From the NCBI GenBank assembly GCA_033030425.1, contig JAUFSD010000005.1:310001-374000 (forward strand): a DNA stretch of 64,000 nucleotides, in the 5' to 3' direction. The position numbers and the translations under genes are program-made. The notes under the pieces were generated by a model, which saw nothing but the letters and a program-made list of their open reading frames with translations, was not told where the DNA came from and searched no databases. Of the stretch, positions 39,281-50,146 are shown one piece after another. Numbering within the stretch: the stretch's first letter is position 1; every line of letters begins with the position of its first letter. The DNA is from Verpa conica. Its lineage: Eukaryota > Ascomycota > Pezizomycetes > Pezizales > Morchellaceae.

Positions 39281-39652
39281 AGCAAATGTGTCATTCAATT
39301 TCCCACTGGTGGTAAAATCATAGACCAACATGCTGGAATACAGTATCAAACCGGACCACTTGTCTGGAATACTATAGTGGTCCATAATAGCCCACTGGTC
39401 TAATATAAATATCTCACACATAACTATCCCTTTAATCCTGATCTAGGCCTTATCTTTCCCTTTGGAGGCAATAGCCAAGGATCCAGCTTCAAGTGGTGTA
39501 TTTTAATTGGTAAATTTGTATGTCTTACTTAATATTTTAATTGTGGACCATTATAGTATTCTAGACAGATAGTCCGGTTTTATACTGTATTCCAGCATGT
39601 TTGCTCATGATTTTACCACCAGTGGGAAAATTCATTTTTGACACATTTGACG
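39281..39652. repeat. Large inverted repeat, arms about 105 bases
   Basis: The left arm (about 39281-39386) and right arm (about 39541-39652) are reverse complements at about 85-90 percent. Shared blocks are CCCACTGGTGGTAAAATCAT, CATGCTGGAATACAGTAT, GAATACTATA and CAAATGTGTC. The spacer is about 155 bases. Read as protein, both arms contain DFTTSGK, in opposite orientation, so these may be two opposed copies of a decayed coding repeat or a foldback element. Confidence 0.7.
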
Positions 39653-40179
39653 CCCCATATTCCTGCATTTCTTTGGACCTCTAAGCAAGGAACATATAAA
39701 TATATACGAGATTGAAGATATATAGAGATAGAGGGAAATTCTGATTAATTAATTTATATATCACCGCACCCCCCCCCCTTCAATACTAATTGTAGCACGG
39801 AGAGGAATATTACTCGAGAAGCTACAGTGAGTGGTTTCAAACACCACAACAGCCAAATTCACTGTATCCCAGGTGCTCCGCGTCATCTAGAGGCTTGGTT
39901 TTCATAGGGTATGTTCTCTTCAGTGCTGTAAAAGACCATCCGGAAGACTGCTTCAGTGTGTCGTGTGGTTGGTGATGGGTAGTTTGACGTCATGTAGGCG
40001 ACTACTGCTGAACTCACTGCGTTAAATGTCGGCTTTGACACGGTTGTTCGTGGTTTTAAACCCCTTTACGAGAAAGATGAAAGCAACGGCTGTTAAACCT
40101 AAACATATTTAGTGTATGGAGTATTCTAAAGCGCTGTCTTGTTGGTTATATATAGATGACCTATATTCTTTTGTAATTA

Positions 40180-40496
40180 TTGTAGGGGGACAAAAATACC
40201 CGGTTACCCGCAAGGTAACGAAAAGCTTGAGATGAGTATCACTATATATACTCGCTGAAAAATAAAGTCTGTCGCCTGGATACCTAGGCTTCCATATAAG
40301 TAAGTGATGTACCCTGACGACAGACTTTATTTTTCGGTGAGTATAACCACAATAGAAATTTCAACTAGAGGAGGAATAAATTAATGGTTAATTCAAAATC
40401 AGCCTATACTAATTCATGCGTTGCTGTGGAAGATGTCACATCAAGATGGGGGTCTCGGCTGCTATTTCAGTGACCGGGTATTTTTGTCCTCTACAA
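40180..40496. mobile_element. MITE-like element with terminal inverted repeats (outer)
   Basis: A 317-base element whose ends are inverted repeats of about 25 bases. Each starts TTGTAG and shares GACAAAAATACCCGGT, with one indel and a few mismatches. It is flanked by TA on both sides (40178-40179 and 40497-40498), which fits insertion at TA as in Tc1/mariner-type elements. It has no coding capacity. A second small TA-flanked element is nested inside at 40249-40343. Assignment to Tc1/mariner rests only on the TA flanks. Confidence 0.7.
40249..40343. mobile_element. Nested small MITE-like element (inner)
   Basis: A 95-base element with 26-base ends that match in 24 positions, both carrying GAAAAATAAAGTCTGTCG in inverted orientation. 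It is bounded by TA (40247-40248 and 40344-40345). Its position within the outer element implies a later insertion, or that the two sets of arms are parts of one complex foldback. It is too short to code for a protein. Confidence 0.65.
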
Positions 40497-41425
40497 TAGC
40501 CAATAAACTCATAGCATGTGATACTTACACGCCTACCTCGTTGATAAAAATTAACTTTCGATGTCAGAGGATACCCGTAAAAAACGGAGATTGGCTAATT
40601 GGCTTTCTTATTAACTCGAGAGACTACGCTATCAGTCAGATTAGATATGCTATTTGATCTTGATGTAGAGATCAATCGAGTGATATATTGTGGATAAATA
40701 TATACTTTTGGCGGTTCGCACAAATATATTCTCCAGAGCTTACAGGTTATATATGTCTAACATTTCTAATGCAATATTGTGTTTAATGATTTATGGAGTA
40801 GGATACTTCATGACATTATTAGTGTTCGTCTTGAGGCCCGTTGGGGAATGTGTTGGCTCTGTATTAGCACTGCGTTAGTTCTTTAATACTCGCCCAAGAA
40901 ATACAGCGCTCAAAGTAGTTAATATAAGATCAATGGGCACCTTTCTTTATCCCCGGAAAAGAGCCGAAGAAAGACTCGAGAAACTTACAAAGATACTAAA
41001 GTAAATCCTAATGTAGGGAAATTACCATTTAGTTTTATTTCTTCAACCTAATACACTCTAATTATATCATTCCATAACTCTAGTAGCTTAGGAGGAACTA
41101 CTACTTTTTTTATCCGCTATATTCTTGCTGAACAACGATGTCACTGCCTACTGTAAAATGGCAAATGGGTTAAAGATGAGTTAATCTTTAGAGTTAAAAT
41201 AGATGATCAATGCTAAGTAATAGGTAGAATCTCCTTAAACGGCCATTAAGTATATCCCCCAGTAATGAATCCTCGACATATTTCTTGGTGTTGCGGCTCT
41301 ATTATGCACGCCAAGCCCACGGCCGGGTAACTCCTGCGGCAACTGATCTCTTTAGGACGACATCAACAACAGCTTCATCTATCACCAAACACGAACCTGC
41401 GTTTTCGAAACCAGATATCCTCACC

Positions 41426-42826
41426 ATGTCATCATTTCCGCAATCGCCAGCCCCCCTTCAGCAGTATCCGCAGAATAATCAAAATGGCCAAAGCCAACAA
41501 CAACCTCAACAGCAGCAGCAACAGTTGCAGTTTCAGTACCAGCAACAGCAACAGCAGCAACAGCAGCAGCAGGCACAACAGGCACAACAGGCGCAGCAGG
41601 CACAGCAGGCGTCCTCATCTATGCCCCCTCCTGCCTCGAAGCCTACCGATCCAACTGACCTTGCAGATGCCTTGACATCAGCTGGTATTGACTTGAAGGA
41701 AGAAGAAGCCCGTCTCACCGCCTCTACAAGTCTCGATGAATCCCACGGTCCTCCAAACGATGACGAAGCCGCTCGCTTAGCCCACCGCCGTCAGGCCGAG
41801 ATACGAACGAACCATCTCAATAATCCGTTCCTACAGCCGGAAGTCCTCTCGAACCGCCTCTTCCGCAAGACCCGCGATGCACAATGTCAAGTCTTCACGC
41901 TCAATTCCGGCAATGGCCAAATCGTGACTCAAGGACAACAAGCAGACATCGCGACCCTCCTGAGTTTGGGCTGTAAGGAGCGCCTCAACCAGTTCATCAC
42001 CCGTGCTGTTGTCCTGGCGCGCGCGAGGCGTCGCGCGCAGAATGTGGTTACGGGGGAGTGGGCAGATAGTGTCAAGGGTGCTTCGCCGGACGTGAAGGCT
42101 GTTCCTGATAGTGCGGTTTCGCCAGGAAATCCGCTGAAACGCTCGTTTTCGTTTGCGAATGATCTACTGGGACCCCAGCTGACTACGACGCTTGCGAATG
42201 AGACAGCGAAGGCGCTGCGTGGGCTGCAGCAGCGTGAGTTTCAGAAAGAACAGGAGAGACTTAATAAGAAGGCGAAGCGGGAGATATCTTCTAATGGTAG
42301 CGGAACGGGGGGAGGTGCTCCTGCTACACCGTCCGCGTCTGCACCTGCTACCCCCGCTGCAATAGATGCTTCGATGCCTTCTACACCCGGCGCGGATGAC
42401 CGGAAGATGTCGGCGAAGGAATCACGGAAGCATATGGCGAGTAAGAAGGAAGAAGTCATGTCGCACAAGGCTGCCAACGCTACAGCAAATATGATGATGG
42501 GTGTTGGCGGCTTTGGCGGAAAGCGGAAGAAGAAGATATACTCATGGATGTCTGCTACTGCCGGGGGAGGCCCGACTGCCTTGGCCCCAGTAGGCGTGGC
42601 CGGAGGTTTCGCGATGCCAGCTGCAGGTCCTGGGACTCCTGGTGGCTCGATCGGTATTGAAAACGGAGGTCAGCCATACTGGAGCGGCGGGCAGAGGATT
42701 GGCGCGTGGAGAGATGATGGGGAGAGGGGTGGTGGGGTACAAATTAGAGATTGGATTGGCGCGCTGGAAGGCGACGGAAGAGGTGTTGGAAGAGGTGTAG
42801 TAAAGGCTTATCTGAGAATGAAGTAG
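41426..42826 (+). CDS. taf4: TFIID subunit TAF4
   Basis: TAF4 pairs with TAF12 through a histone-like fold and is a core scaffold of TFIID at RNA polymerase II promoters. It is a single-exon gene of 466 residues. I chose the ATG at 41426 (context TCACCATG). The frame is open farther upstream but has no ATG. Residues about 14-65 are Gln-rich, with mixed CAA/CAG codons passing into QAQ repeats. The conserved part begins near residue 133 (NPFLQPEVLSNRLFRKTRDA) and continues with LLSLGCKERLNQFITRAVVL and ARARRRAQN, the TAF4 C-terminal domain. A second conserved patch is LANETAKALRGLQQREFQKE. The basic KESRKHMASKKEE and the Gly-rich KKKIYSWMS region end the protein. The size is slightly smaller than usual for filamentous ascomycetes. 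No intron is needed. Confidence 0.9.
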   Translation: MSSFPQSPAPLQQYPQNNQNGQSQQQPQQQQQQLQFQYQQQQQQQQQQQAQQAQQAQQAQQASSSMPPPASKPTDPTDLADALTSAGIDLKEEEARLTASTSLDESHGPPNDDEAARLAHRRQAEIRTNHLNNPFLQPEVLSNRLFRKTRDAQCQVFTLNSGNGQIVTQGQQADIATLLSLGCKERLNQFITRAVVLARARRRAQNVVTGEWADSVKGASPDVKAVPDSAVSPGNPLKRSFSFANDLLGPQLTTTLANETAKALRGLQQREFQKEQERLNKKAKREISSNGSGTGGGAPATPSASAPATPAAIDASMPSTPGADDRKMSAKESRKHMASKKEEVMSHKAANATANMMMGVGGFGGKRKKKIYSWMSATAGGGPTALAPVGVAGGFAMPAAGPGTPGGSIGIENGGQPYWSGGQRIGAWRDDGERGGGVQIRDWIGALEGDGRGVGRGVVKAYLRMK

Positions 42827-43387
42827 ATTTTCCCCCCAGATCATCATCTACTTATTCCCTCTTCGCCGTAGTGGAGATTTTCTTCGGCTTGAACCTTTGA
42901 CCAATGGGTCTTTTTAATAACTTATTGTATTCTTATTGTATTCCTATTTTACACCTATATCTCATTGTTTATTATTTTTTTAAGATGGCTTCTTTTTTTC
43001 TTTTTTGTTTCTGGAGTTAGGGAGATGGATAGGGATGTGATTTGGGGAATTTTCTATATCGTCGCCTGAGGATAAATAAAATGATCGGTTGAGGAGGTTG
43101 TCGTTGTGGTTCTAAACCTTTTTTTCATGGTAGGATAGTTGCTCATTAATACCACTTTTCACGACATGACAAAGCCAGAAGAACCACTTTACCTTGGTAG
43201 TAGCTATCTATCATCCACACCGATCCCCCCCCCACCACATATAGTTAAAGCCCCCCTCCATGCTAGCAAATCCCCTTCCTTGACCTAAGACCACCAAGGT
43301 CGTCCGGTACCATCCTACCTACCGTAAATATTTATCACCAGTATCTCCCCAAACACTCCCCACAACAAAATCTTAAAAGTAAAAGCA
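42827..43387. other. TAF4 3' region
   Basis: A T-rich 3' UTR (42900-43130) followed by non-coding sequence up to the tRNA gene. Nothing else was recognised. T residues just downstream of the tRNA on its own strand could serve polymerase III termination but are not clear-cut. Confidence 0.5.
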
Positions 43388-43461
43388 TGATTGCGCCCGG
43401 GCTCGAACCGGGGACCACTTGCGTGTGAGGCAAGTGTGATAACCAACTACACCACGCAACC
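43388..43461 (-). tRNA. tRNA-Val(CAC)
   Basis: A 74-base tRNA on the minus strand without an intron. The acceptor stem GGTTGCG pairs with CGCAATC and is followed by discriminator A. The anticodon stem CTTGC/GCAAG encloses a loop with anticodon CAC, which reads GUG valine codons. The T arm is CCCGG-TTCGAGC-CCGGG. The internal polymerase III boxes are intact (A box TGGTGTAGTTGG, B box GGTTCGAGCCC). It is a normal cloverleaf with no sign of decay. Confidence 0.96.
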
Positions 43462-44395
43462 CTGATATATCGCCAGAATAAAAATAATATCAAGTAATTT
43501 CCAAAGTACTCTCTTTTTTTCTCTCCGGAAAGTAAGTCTAATCTAAATTATTTCAAAAGCAATTATATAACTCCAGCGCTACACATTTTTCTCCCCTCCT
43601 CGAAAAAAAAAACCTAAGAACGCCTATATCCACTAACCCCTCACCAATGCATAAGCAGGGAAAACTTTTTTCACCGCCCTGTGGGATGCGATTTGTCTGA
43701 ATGGTACATATCTTGTCCCACCTACTGGAACATTAGTGGTGGTTCTTCTCTTATCTTCACTCTTTCCCTTCATTCATAGGTTCGATAACATCGCTCTTGT
43801 CCAATGGTTCGCCTCGCATTTATTAATAAAACCCTAACCAGAGCTTCTAAAGGGCTAGTAGCCTAAGACTCAAAATCAGAAAATGGGGGCTGCCAACCAA
43901 ATTTTCGGGGTTGGAACACAGGGCTTTAATCCCCACAAATGAGAGAGGCGGTAGTGAGTCGATTTGATTTGAAAACTGTCACTTTAGGAGACAGCCTGAT
44001 GTGCTAATATGGAAAGAGTCTAGACGGATTTCGCCTTCCTACTCTTGAGCATATGTACTTGTTGAGTGAGCCTCCTTATGGGATTATGGCATAGCTCATA
44101 GAATTATATCACCACCACTTGAGCTACCACTCCTCTAAGGCTTATGCGTTTTATATCGCATCCGTCACTATGTATATATATGTACACTACTGTTATTAGT
44201 AAACCATTGCCACGGCTTAAGAACTATATTAGCAACACAAGGGGTTTGCCTGTAAAGTATTGGTATATTGCGTATATCATTTCTAGTCCCCCCCGACCCT
44301 CAAAGGTAAAAAAATAAGAAAGAACCATTATTAAGACCTATCCACCTGACTCCACCTAAAGGCACCATTGTTGTTTTCTGGGAAAATTAATCCGT
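43462..44395. other. Intergenic region between tRNA and ORC5
   Basis: No gene recognised. It is AT-rich with scattered homopolymers. The right end is the ORC5 3' flank. Confidence 0.45.
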
Positions 44396-46165
44396 CTACT
44401 CCGCGATAAAATCTTCAATTTCAAACTTAACGCTCCTAGCAATTCCTCTGATATAGTCCCAGCCAACATTAACACGCCATTTCGTCGAAGCCTCTAAAAC
44501 ATCTGTGGCAGAAGCTTTAGTTAATAGTCGGAGAGATGTTAAAGTTGCAATCTGTTTTAAAATTCTACTTAGTGTTTGCCCTTGAGAGCTCTGGGGTTGG
44601 GCATACTAACCTGGGTTTGTATATCTACCGCGGAGTGAATTGGTTGCGGCAAGATGGCGTAGAAAATAGCTAGCATGCGCTCGAGTGGCCATGCTTGTGG
44701 ACCAAGGAGCCTTCGATGAATCTGATCAGGGAATTAGGGTTAGATCGTAATTTCTTAATTCGAAAATAGAAGAAATTGGCTAAAGAGAGTAGAAGGAGTT
44801 TTGAGGTTTTGGATAAAAAACAATTAAAGATACCTTTCTGTTTTTTGCAGGTCTGCCCCTTCCACCCCCTCCTCTGCGCTTTTTCTTGAAATCGCCAGCT
44901 TTCGTAAAGAATGTGACATCTTGCCGGGAAGGGTTGTAGGATGAAAGGTATGCAGCGCATAAGAGGAACTTGGAGTAGTATGGAAGGTCATGCACATCTG
45001 TTAAAAGTATTAAGCAACGTCTTAGACTGATAACTATCTTAACTTAGACGGAGGACTCACTCTTTAATGCAGTCGCCCTTCCCACTGCTGCTGCAGGGAT
45101 CACAGAGTTTGTTATATTCGTCTCCCGCTTGAACATATCTTTCTGCAACAAGTACAGACTAGAATAATTCCTTGTCCCATATTCCCCTTTCGCAATCGGT
45201 TGAACGAACTGGTCCCACATCTTGTCTACAGCCTCACGGAACTGTACGATGTTTCTGGCAGCTCCCTTAGCTAGAGAGTCCCAGACAGTGCTACAAAATT
45301 TTTCCCAGACATAGAGCTCTTCTTTGGCGTCATCTTCGGTGTATTCCTCTTCCTCTTCCTCCCCCTCATTATCGCCCTCCGAAGGAATTTTTGTAATCCG
45401 TCGGACGTATTTAGACAGCACCTTAATGCTTTCCTCCTTGGTATAAGGGGTAAAATGAACGTGTGGTACTTCAGCCGAGCTTAGGAATCGTGATTTAGGG
45501 ACGGAAACAATGAATATAACAGTGAGATTTGGTATCTGATATTACTTGTAAGACATCTGCTTAGTTTTAATAATGGGAAGGGGAGCTAACAATTTCACCC
45601 AATCTTCCGAGAGAAGCAAGGAGTGTGAGTGGTGCTTCCCGTTGTTGATCAATTCTATCTAGAACCTATCTCACTTATGAGCTCCTAGATCTAGCATATA
45701 TAACCCAGGAACTAACCATACCAAAAAATGCTTCTTCTCGCCTTCCTTTAGAATTTGCTGTAGCTGGACTGCTAGAACGTTGGAATTTTCGCATCTTGCA
45801 GAGTTTATAGTGCCCTCCTCAACCCCAAGAGACTCAGACACGGTAGCAGCTATACGCTGTGTCAAGTGCCTGGTCGTGACACACTCGTGGCATGGGACCC
45901 ACGAAAAACTGCTGCCAGATGTCTCGAGAAAAGACCTGAGAATGAGCGTTTTCCCAGTTGCTTCAAGCCCATGTACTATAATAGATGCCGGGCTCGGATC
46001 ATCATCCTGTAGGAATTCGGTAAGCTTTCTTGTATTGACGCGAGGTTCAACTCAACATACATCACCTATGAGGGCTGAAAGTCGTTGTAGCTGAGGCACC
46101 CGACAAGGATAAAGATCATTGATGGATGAAAGAAGTTCGTCGGATATAATTTCGTCGGGAAGCAT
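44396..46165 (-). CDS. orc5: Origin recognition complex subunit 5
   Basis: Orc5 is an AAA+-like subunit of the complex that marks replication origins and loads MCM with Cdc6 and Cdt1. Exons on the minus strand are 46165-46061, 46024-45722, 45665-45591, 45535-45061, 44997-44834, 44721-44611 and 44551-44396, giving 462 residues with a closed frame. The start [14 protein letters not shown] leads to a Walker A-type GLEATGKT at residues 54-61. An Orc5-type core follows: [58 protein letters not shown]. There is an acidic linker ([13 protein letters not shown]), and then the C-terminal winged-helix region: [20 protein letters not shown], then [10 protein letters not shown], a Gly/Arg/Lys-rich loop, and ending [20 protein letters not shown]. 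The length agrees with fungal Orc5. Introns are 36-163 bases; the shortest, 46060-46025, is at the lower limit for a fungal intron. Confidence 0.94.
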
Positions 46166-49100
46166 TTTGGTCGTTGTGGTCGTCGTTCTCGTGGTGCTGT
46201 TGAACTTGGGGACGCGAAGAGCGAGTCCTTATCACGTGCTCACCCCCGAAAGCCTTCTATAGGCCAGGGGTTAAATGTGGCGCTAGCCTGGCATCACCCA
46301 AATTCGAACCCCACCACCATGATCACACCCCACCACTGAGCCAAAAAGTGAACAGCGGTAGCCAGTGGTCTTTAAGTTGAGGAATTGCTTTGAGGAAGGG
46401 GAAGGCAAGCTGTCGGCTGTAGTTTTTTTGACAGTCAATATCTGAATTATCAATTCAGAAGAAATGAGAATAGTATAGTACATCAAAGATCATGAGTAGG
46501 GTACAGCTATGTAAGCAACTTCGTTCTATAAATCTTAAATACAATAATCTGGCTAAAAAAATCACTTTCCTATGCTGCATTCTCTAGGGGTTCATCTTTA
46601 CTAGATCCTACTAGAATAATCGTAGTCACTATACGGTATATGGAGTCCCTCTTCTTTCCGCTACCCGATTACCAAAGTATATTGATCTATGACTGAGTTT
46701 TTGTCAAAGTGACTGGGGTTTGATAATCCAGGGGCCATATGACTGCATATTTGAGTATTGCTAGTAGATGGGGCTTTGAAAGTCCTGCAAGGCACGTACA
46801 TGTTATAATGATTCTCCTTATTTATAAAAAGTTTTAACAGCCAGAAATAACTCTAGCTACACCTAGGATGTGATAAAAGGTGGAGAAAAAAGTACATGTA
46901 TCAATTTGTCGGGGGTTTAGGTGTTGAGCGAAGTTGATACTTAAATCCTAAGATCGAGCGATAGGGGGGCAGGTTGCTTTAATTTGATAGTGAAATCAAG
47001 ATCTCCACATTACGAGTTAGTCTTTTATGCTAGTGACAATATCGTTCGTATATAGCCTATATAGATCTAGAATAGCTGCAATAAACCCAGCAGCGATCAG
47101 AATTTAATTCTTGGAGAAATCAAGCGCCTCATTTAAATTCCTAGAAACTAAGCAGTATTATCTATAAATGTAACTCACCTTTATTATTTTTATGAGATTA
47201 GGACTGGCCGGATCGGTCAAGTCACTAAAACGGTAAATACCTGAGGAATACCGCCTGAGTGTTGCCTAGCAAATCATATTATCCCTATTAAAGGTCAGCA
47301 ATGGCGTAATAGATAGTGCTTCTGAAGAGTAGGCTAAAACTAGGAGCCATCGGAGTGCAAATCGGTATTCTATAGACGAATGTTGGTAAGAGTGAAACTA
47401 ATGGGACTGATCTCTCCTAGGATTAATTTTATAGCCTGCTTTATCCTCTGCCTATATGCTACCTCCTCTAAACCTGGTAACCTGGTATCTGCTTAGACGT
47501 AAATCATTGCCACCGCGCCAAAATATACCAAAACCAACCTTCCCGCAAAATTATCCAGAGCACCATGATTCACCATTGGAGTACTTGAAAATGTTTGATC
47601 ACGATTCCCATTGGTGCTTTGTCAAAGGCTTCAGTAGCCGGGGGATATTTATTTTTGGTGAAAGAAAGAATGAAGTAAATATGCTAGAGAACTCACCAAC
47701 CATACGCTAGTATAATCACCACATGTAATTGTACCCGAGCTTAAGGTCTTGGCATTCAGTGTGACCTAGCTAGCTGTCTACTTCTGAAGACTTTACATCA
47801 CACTTATCGAATCCTTAGTATTAAATTAGATCTGCCGTACTCTCTGTCACGTCATATTTTAATATAACAGGGAGGACCGAGGATGAAGAGCCTTGCTTGG
47901 CATATACAAATTGTTCTGCCTTTCTATAGTAGTCTGGTACTTGGGCCGCGAGATGCACCAAGACCAAAAATTTGAGTGATCTATGACATAAGATCTCTCT
48001 CTCCCGTGCTAGCAAGATGAAAATTCTAGGGCTGATTTTTTATGAGGACCGCGGGTGGTAAGTTCTCCTCGGTAATAGTCACTATCGCTTAGGGTTTTAG
48101 TGTTGAAGTATAGTTCATTTGAGAATTACGTAGGGCTAGGATGTACCTACTGCTAAAGATAAGGTTACAGAAGTCGTGACTCAATGGGCAGTGATTATAT
48201 CACAATCTGTGGGATAGCCGTTGGTTTATTACGTATATGCCGGCTGCTGGTAGGAATAGGGATTAATCAGAACTGCATGTTCCAACCTTGAATGTAAAGA
48301 AAGGCAAGTATATATTCGCTTGGCTTCTAGTATGGCCCAGCCCTTTTACAGTGCCAGATATGAGCAGCTTTACAGTTCAATGAAGAGTGTATATTTTAGC
48401 GATGATGACATCGACGACAGCCGTGGATCAGAGCGGGTTCAGGCATCGATGGCTTGTGTTACCCTAGCCCTTACAGTTACCCACATGAGGACACCGCATA
48501 GTGCAGGTATTCCGCGGTCTACAGTCAAACGGTCTAGTTTTTCGAGATTGAGCCGACATAGGAAAACAATTGATGGTGCCTCGACATTGTACGTAGCCGT
48601 AGCCGTAGCCGTAGCCGTTTGAACATACATATGCCAGAAATAACCGCTGTCAACTGGAGTATGGGCCCAAAGATGATGTTTGGTTAATCTGGACTGCGCA
48701 CCCATAGGCGCCATACCTTCGATCCAAAATCGGATCGCAGACCCCGCTTCTATGATGTACGAGTTTACTCAGCGACTATAGGGAAAGGATAAATAACAAG
48801 CAGAACACGTCCTATACATGTAGTAGGTAAGGATCAAATTCCATTAGGCGAGTGCTTACGCATAAAGAGAGAGTAATGGCCATTGCTAATGGCGCTGCAT
48901 AAGATAGACCCATCCCATAGTTCAGGCCACAGAGAGGTTCATCTGTGGATCCGCGCACCCACTGAGTAAGTGATCCCCACGGGAGATCGTGTGCGTGCGT
49001 GTGTGGTGCGCTTAAAGGTCCGAGCATTGTCAAAATCATGTGTCTCCAGACTCTGTCGGGAATCGTGTAAATCATCGTGCCGGGTCTACCTCGTCATCCC

Positions 49101-50146
49101 GATTCCCCGGTATATCGCGGACCGATGCGGGGGGCTCGTGCTGTTATCAGACCTCCTCGACTAAATCTTAACCTCGAGCAGTAGCGGCCCAAAAATTTTA
49201 GCGAAATGTGCAGTGTATCTGGTCTAGCTAGAGGGCAGAGAAACAGAGAGCTAAGCAGACGTCTTTTATGCATGCCTTTTTGAAACACGAGAGTCTCATT
49301 GACTCTGTTCATTTGGAGAGAGGGAGTGGATAGTGCCGGATGAGACCCCCCGATTTGACGGATCGGGAATCGATTGATCTTGGAACACTGCCCTATCACC
49401 GCTAGCTAGTCTGCTACTCAAGGGCTGGGGCGGGATAAAATAAGCTTCCGGCGTGAGTTTTCGAGAAAAAAACACCTTCGCGTAAAGTTGTATGTGCCTG
49501 CACCATAGCTACGAGTAATTGCAAATTTCTGGTCCAAATGCCGAAGATACATGTCCTGAGCTGGAGATATTGTGTAGGCTAGTGGCTGGGCTAAATGTTT
49601 CTCTTCTGGCTGGACCCAGTGACTGGGAGAAACAAGCAGGTGCAACTAACTCCCTGTACGTTTCTTGTTGCCCCGCGCGTGCTGCAACTGTGAGCTCCAC
49701 CGACACCACCGCCAACCACATTCAAGCCGACACCTCATCCCTGAGGACCCTCCTTTTACCCCACCGAACTCCTCACTCCTTCGTTTCTTTACTTCTGGCC
49801 CATTCAAGTTCCCATAGCCCCTCTCCCCTGTTGTTTCTTCTATTCATCTGTTTAGACGGTTAGTAGTGCGTTGCAGCATTTCGTTTCGGCTTCTCTTGGG
49901 CGAATTTCTGCTTTGCACTTCGTTGCTTTCTCATCATCTCACGGCTGACATCGAGTCAACCTTGGGTTCAAGCTCTCATCATTCCCAAAAGGTACTTCCC
50001 CTACCGTAAAATTCCTGCTCCTCTACTACCTAGAATCTGCAACTTCGTTGTCTCCAAAGTGTTGTAAATTAATTAGTCATCTGGGGGATTCCCTGCTTCT
50101 TCCTAAAGACAGTTGCTGACAGGCAATTGTGCTATAGGCATGAGCA
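46166..50146. other. Gene desert of about 4 kb upstream of ORC5 and PUF4
   Basis: Apart from the promoters at either end I recognise no gene. The part from 46.5 to 48.3 kb is AT-rich with stops in every frame. A GTAGCC microsatellite lies at 48593-48618. The last about 400 bases are C/T-rich and probably form the PUF4 promoter and leader. A GT...AG intron in that leader is possible but unproven. Confidence 0.45.
48593..48618. repeat. GTAGCC hexanucleotide repeat
   Basis: Just over four tandem GTAGCC units, uninterrupted. It has no gene context. Confidence 0.85.

Larger units (their letters stand above)
38321..41425. other. Gene-free region with inverted repeats and MITEs
   Basis: No intact gene is seen. 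The interval holds the large inverted repeat at 39281-39652 and the nested TA-flanked elements at 40180-40496. An open frame on the minus strand at 39421-39008 (137 codons, no recognised family) overlaps one repeat arm and is probably part of a dispersed repeat. The final 150 bases continue the TAF4 frame upstream without an ATG and are most likely its 5' UTR. Confidence 0.5.

Noticed and set aside
41285..41425. Longer TAF4 N-terminus
   Set aside because: The frame is open upstream but lacks an ATG. The ATG at 41426 has a good context and starts the usual Gln-rich region.
48593..48618. GTAGCC repeats considered as a CRISPR-like array
   Set aside because: There are no spacers. It is a simple tandem hexanucleotide, and the organism is a eukaryote.
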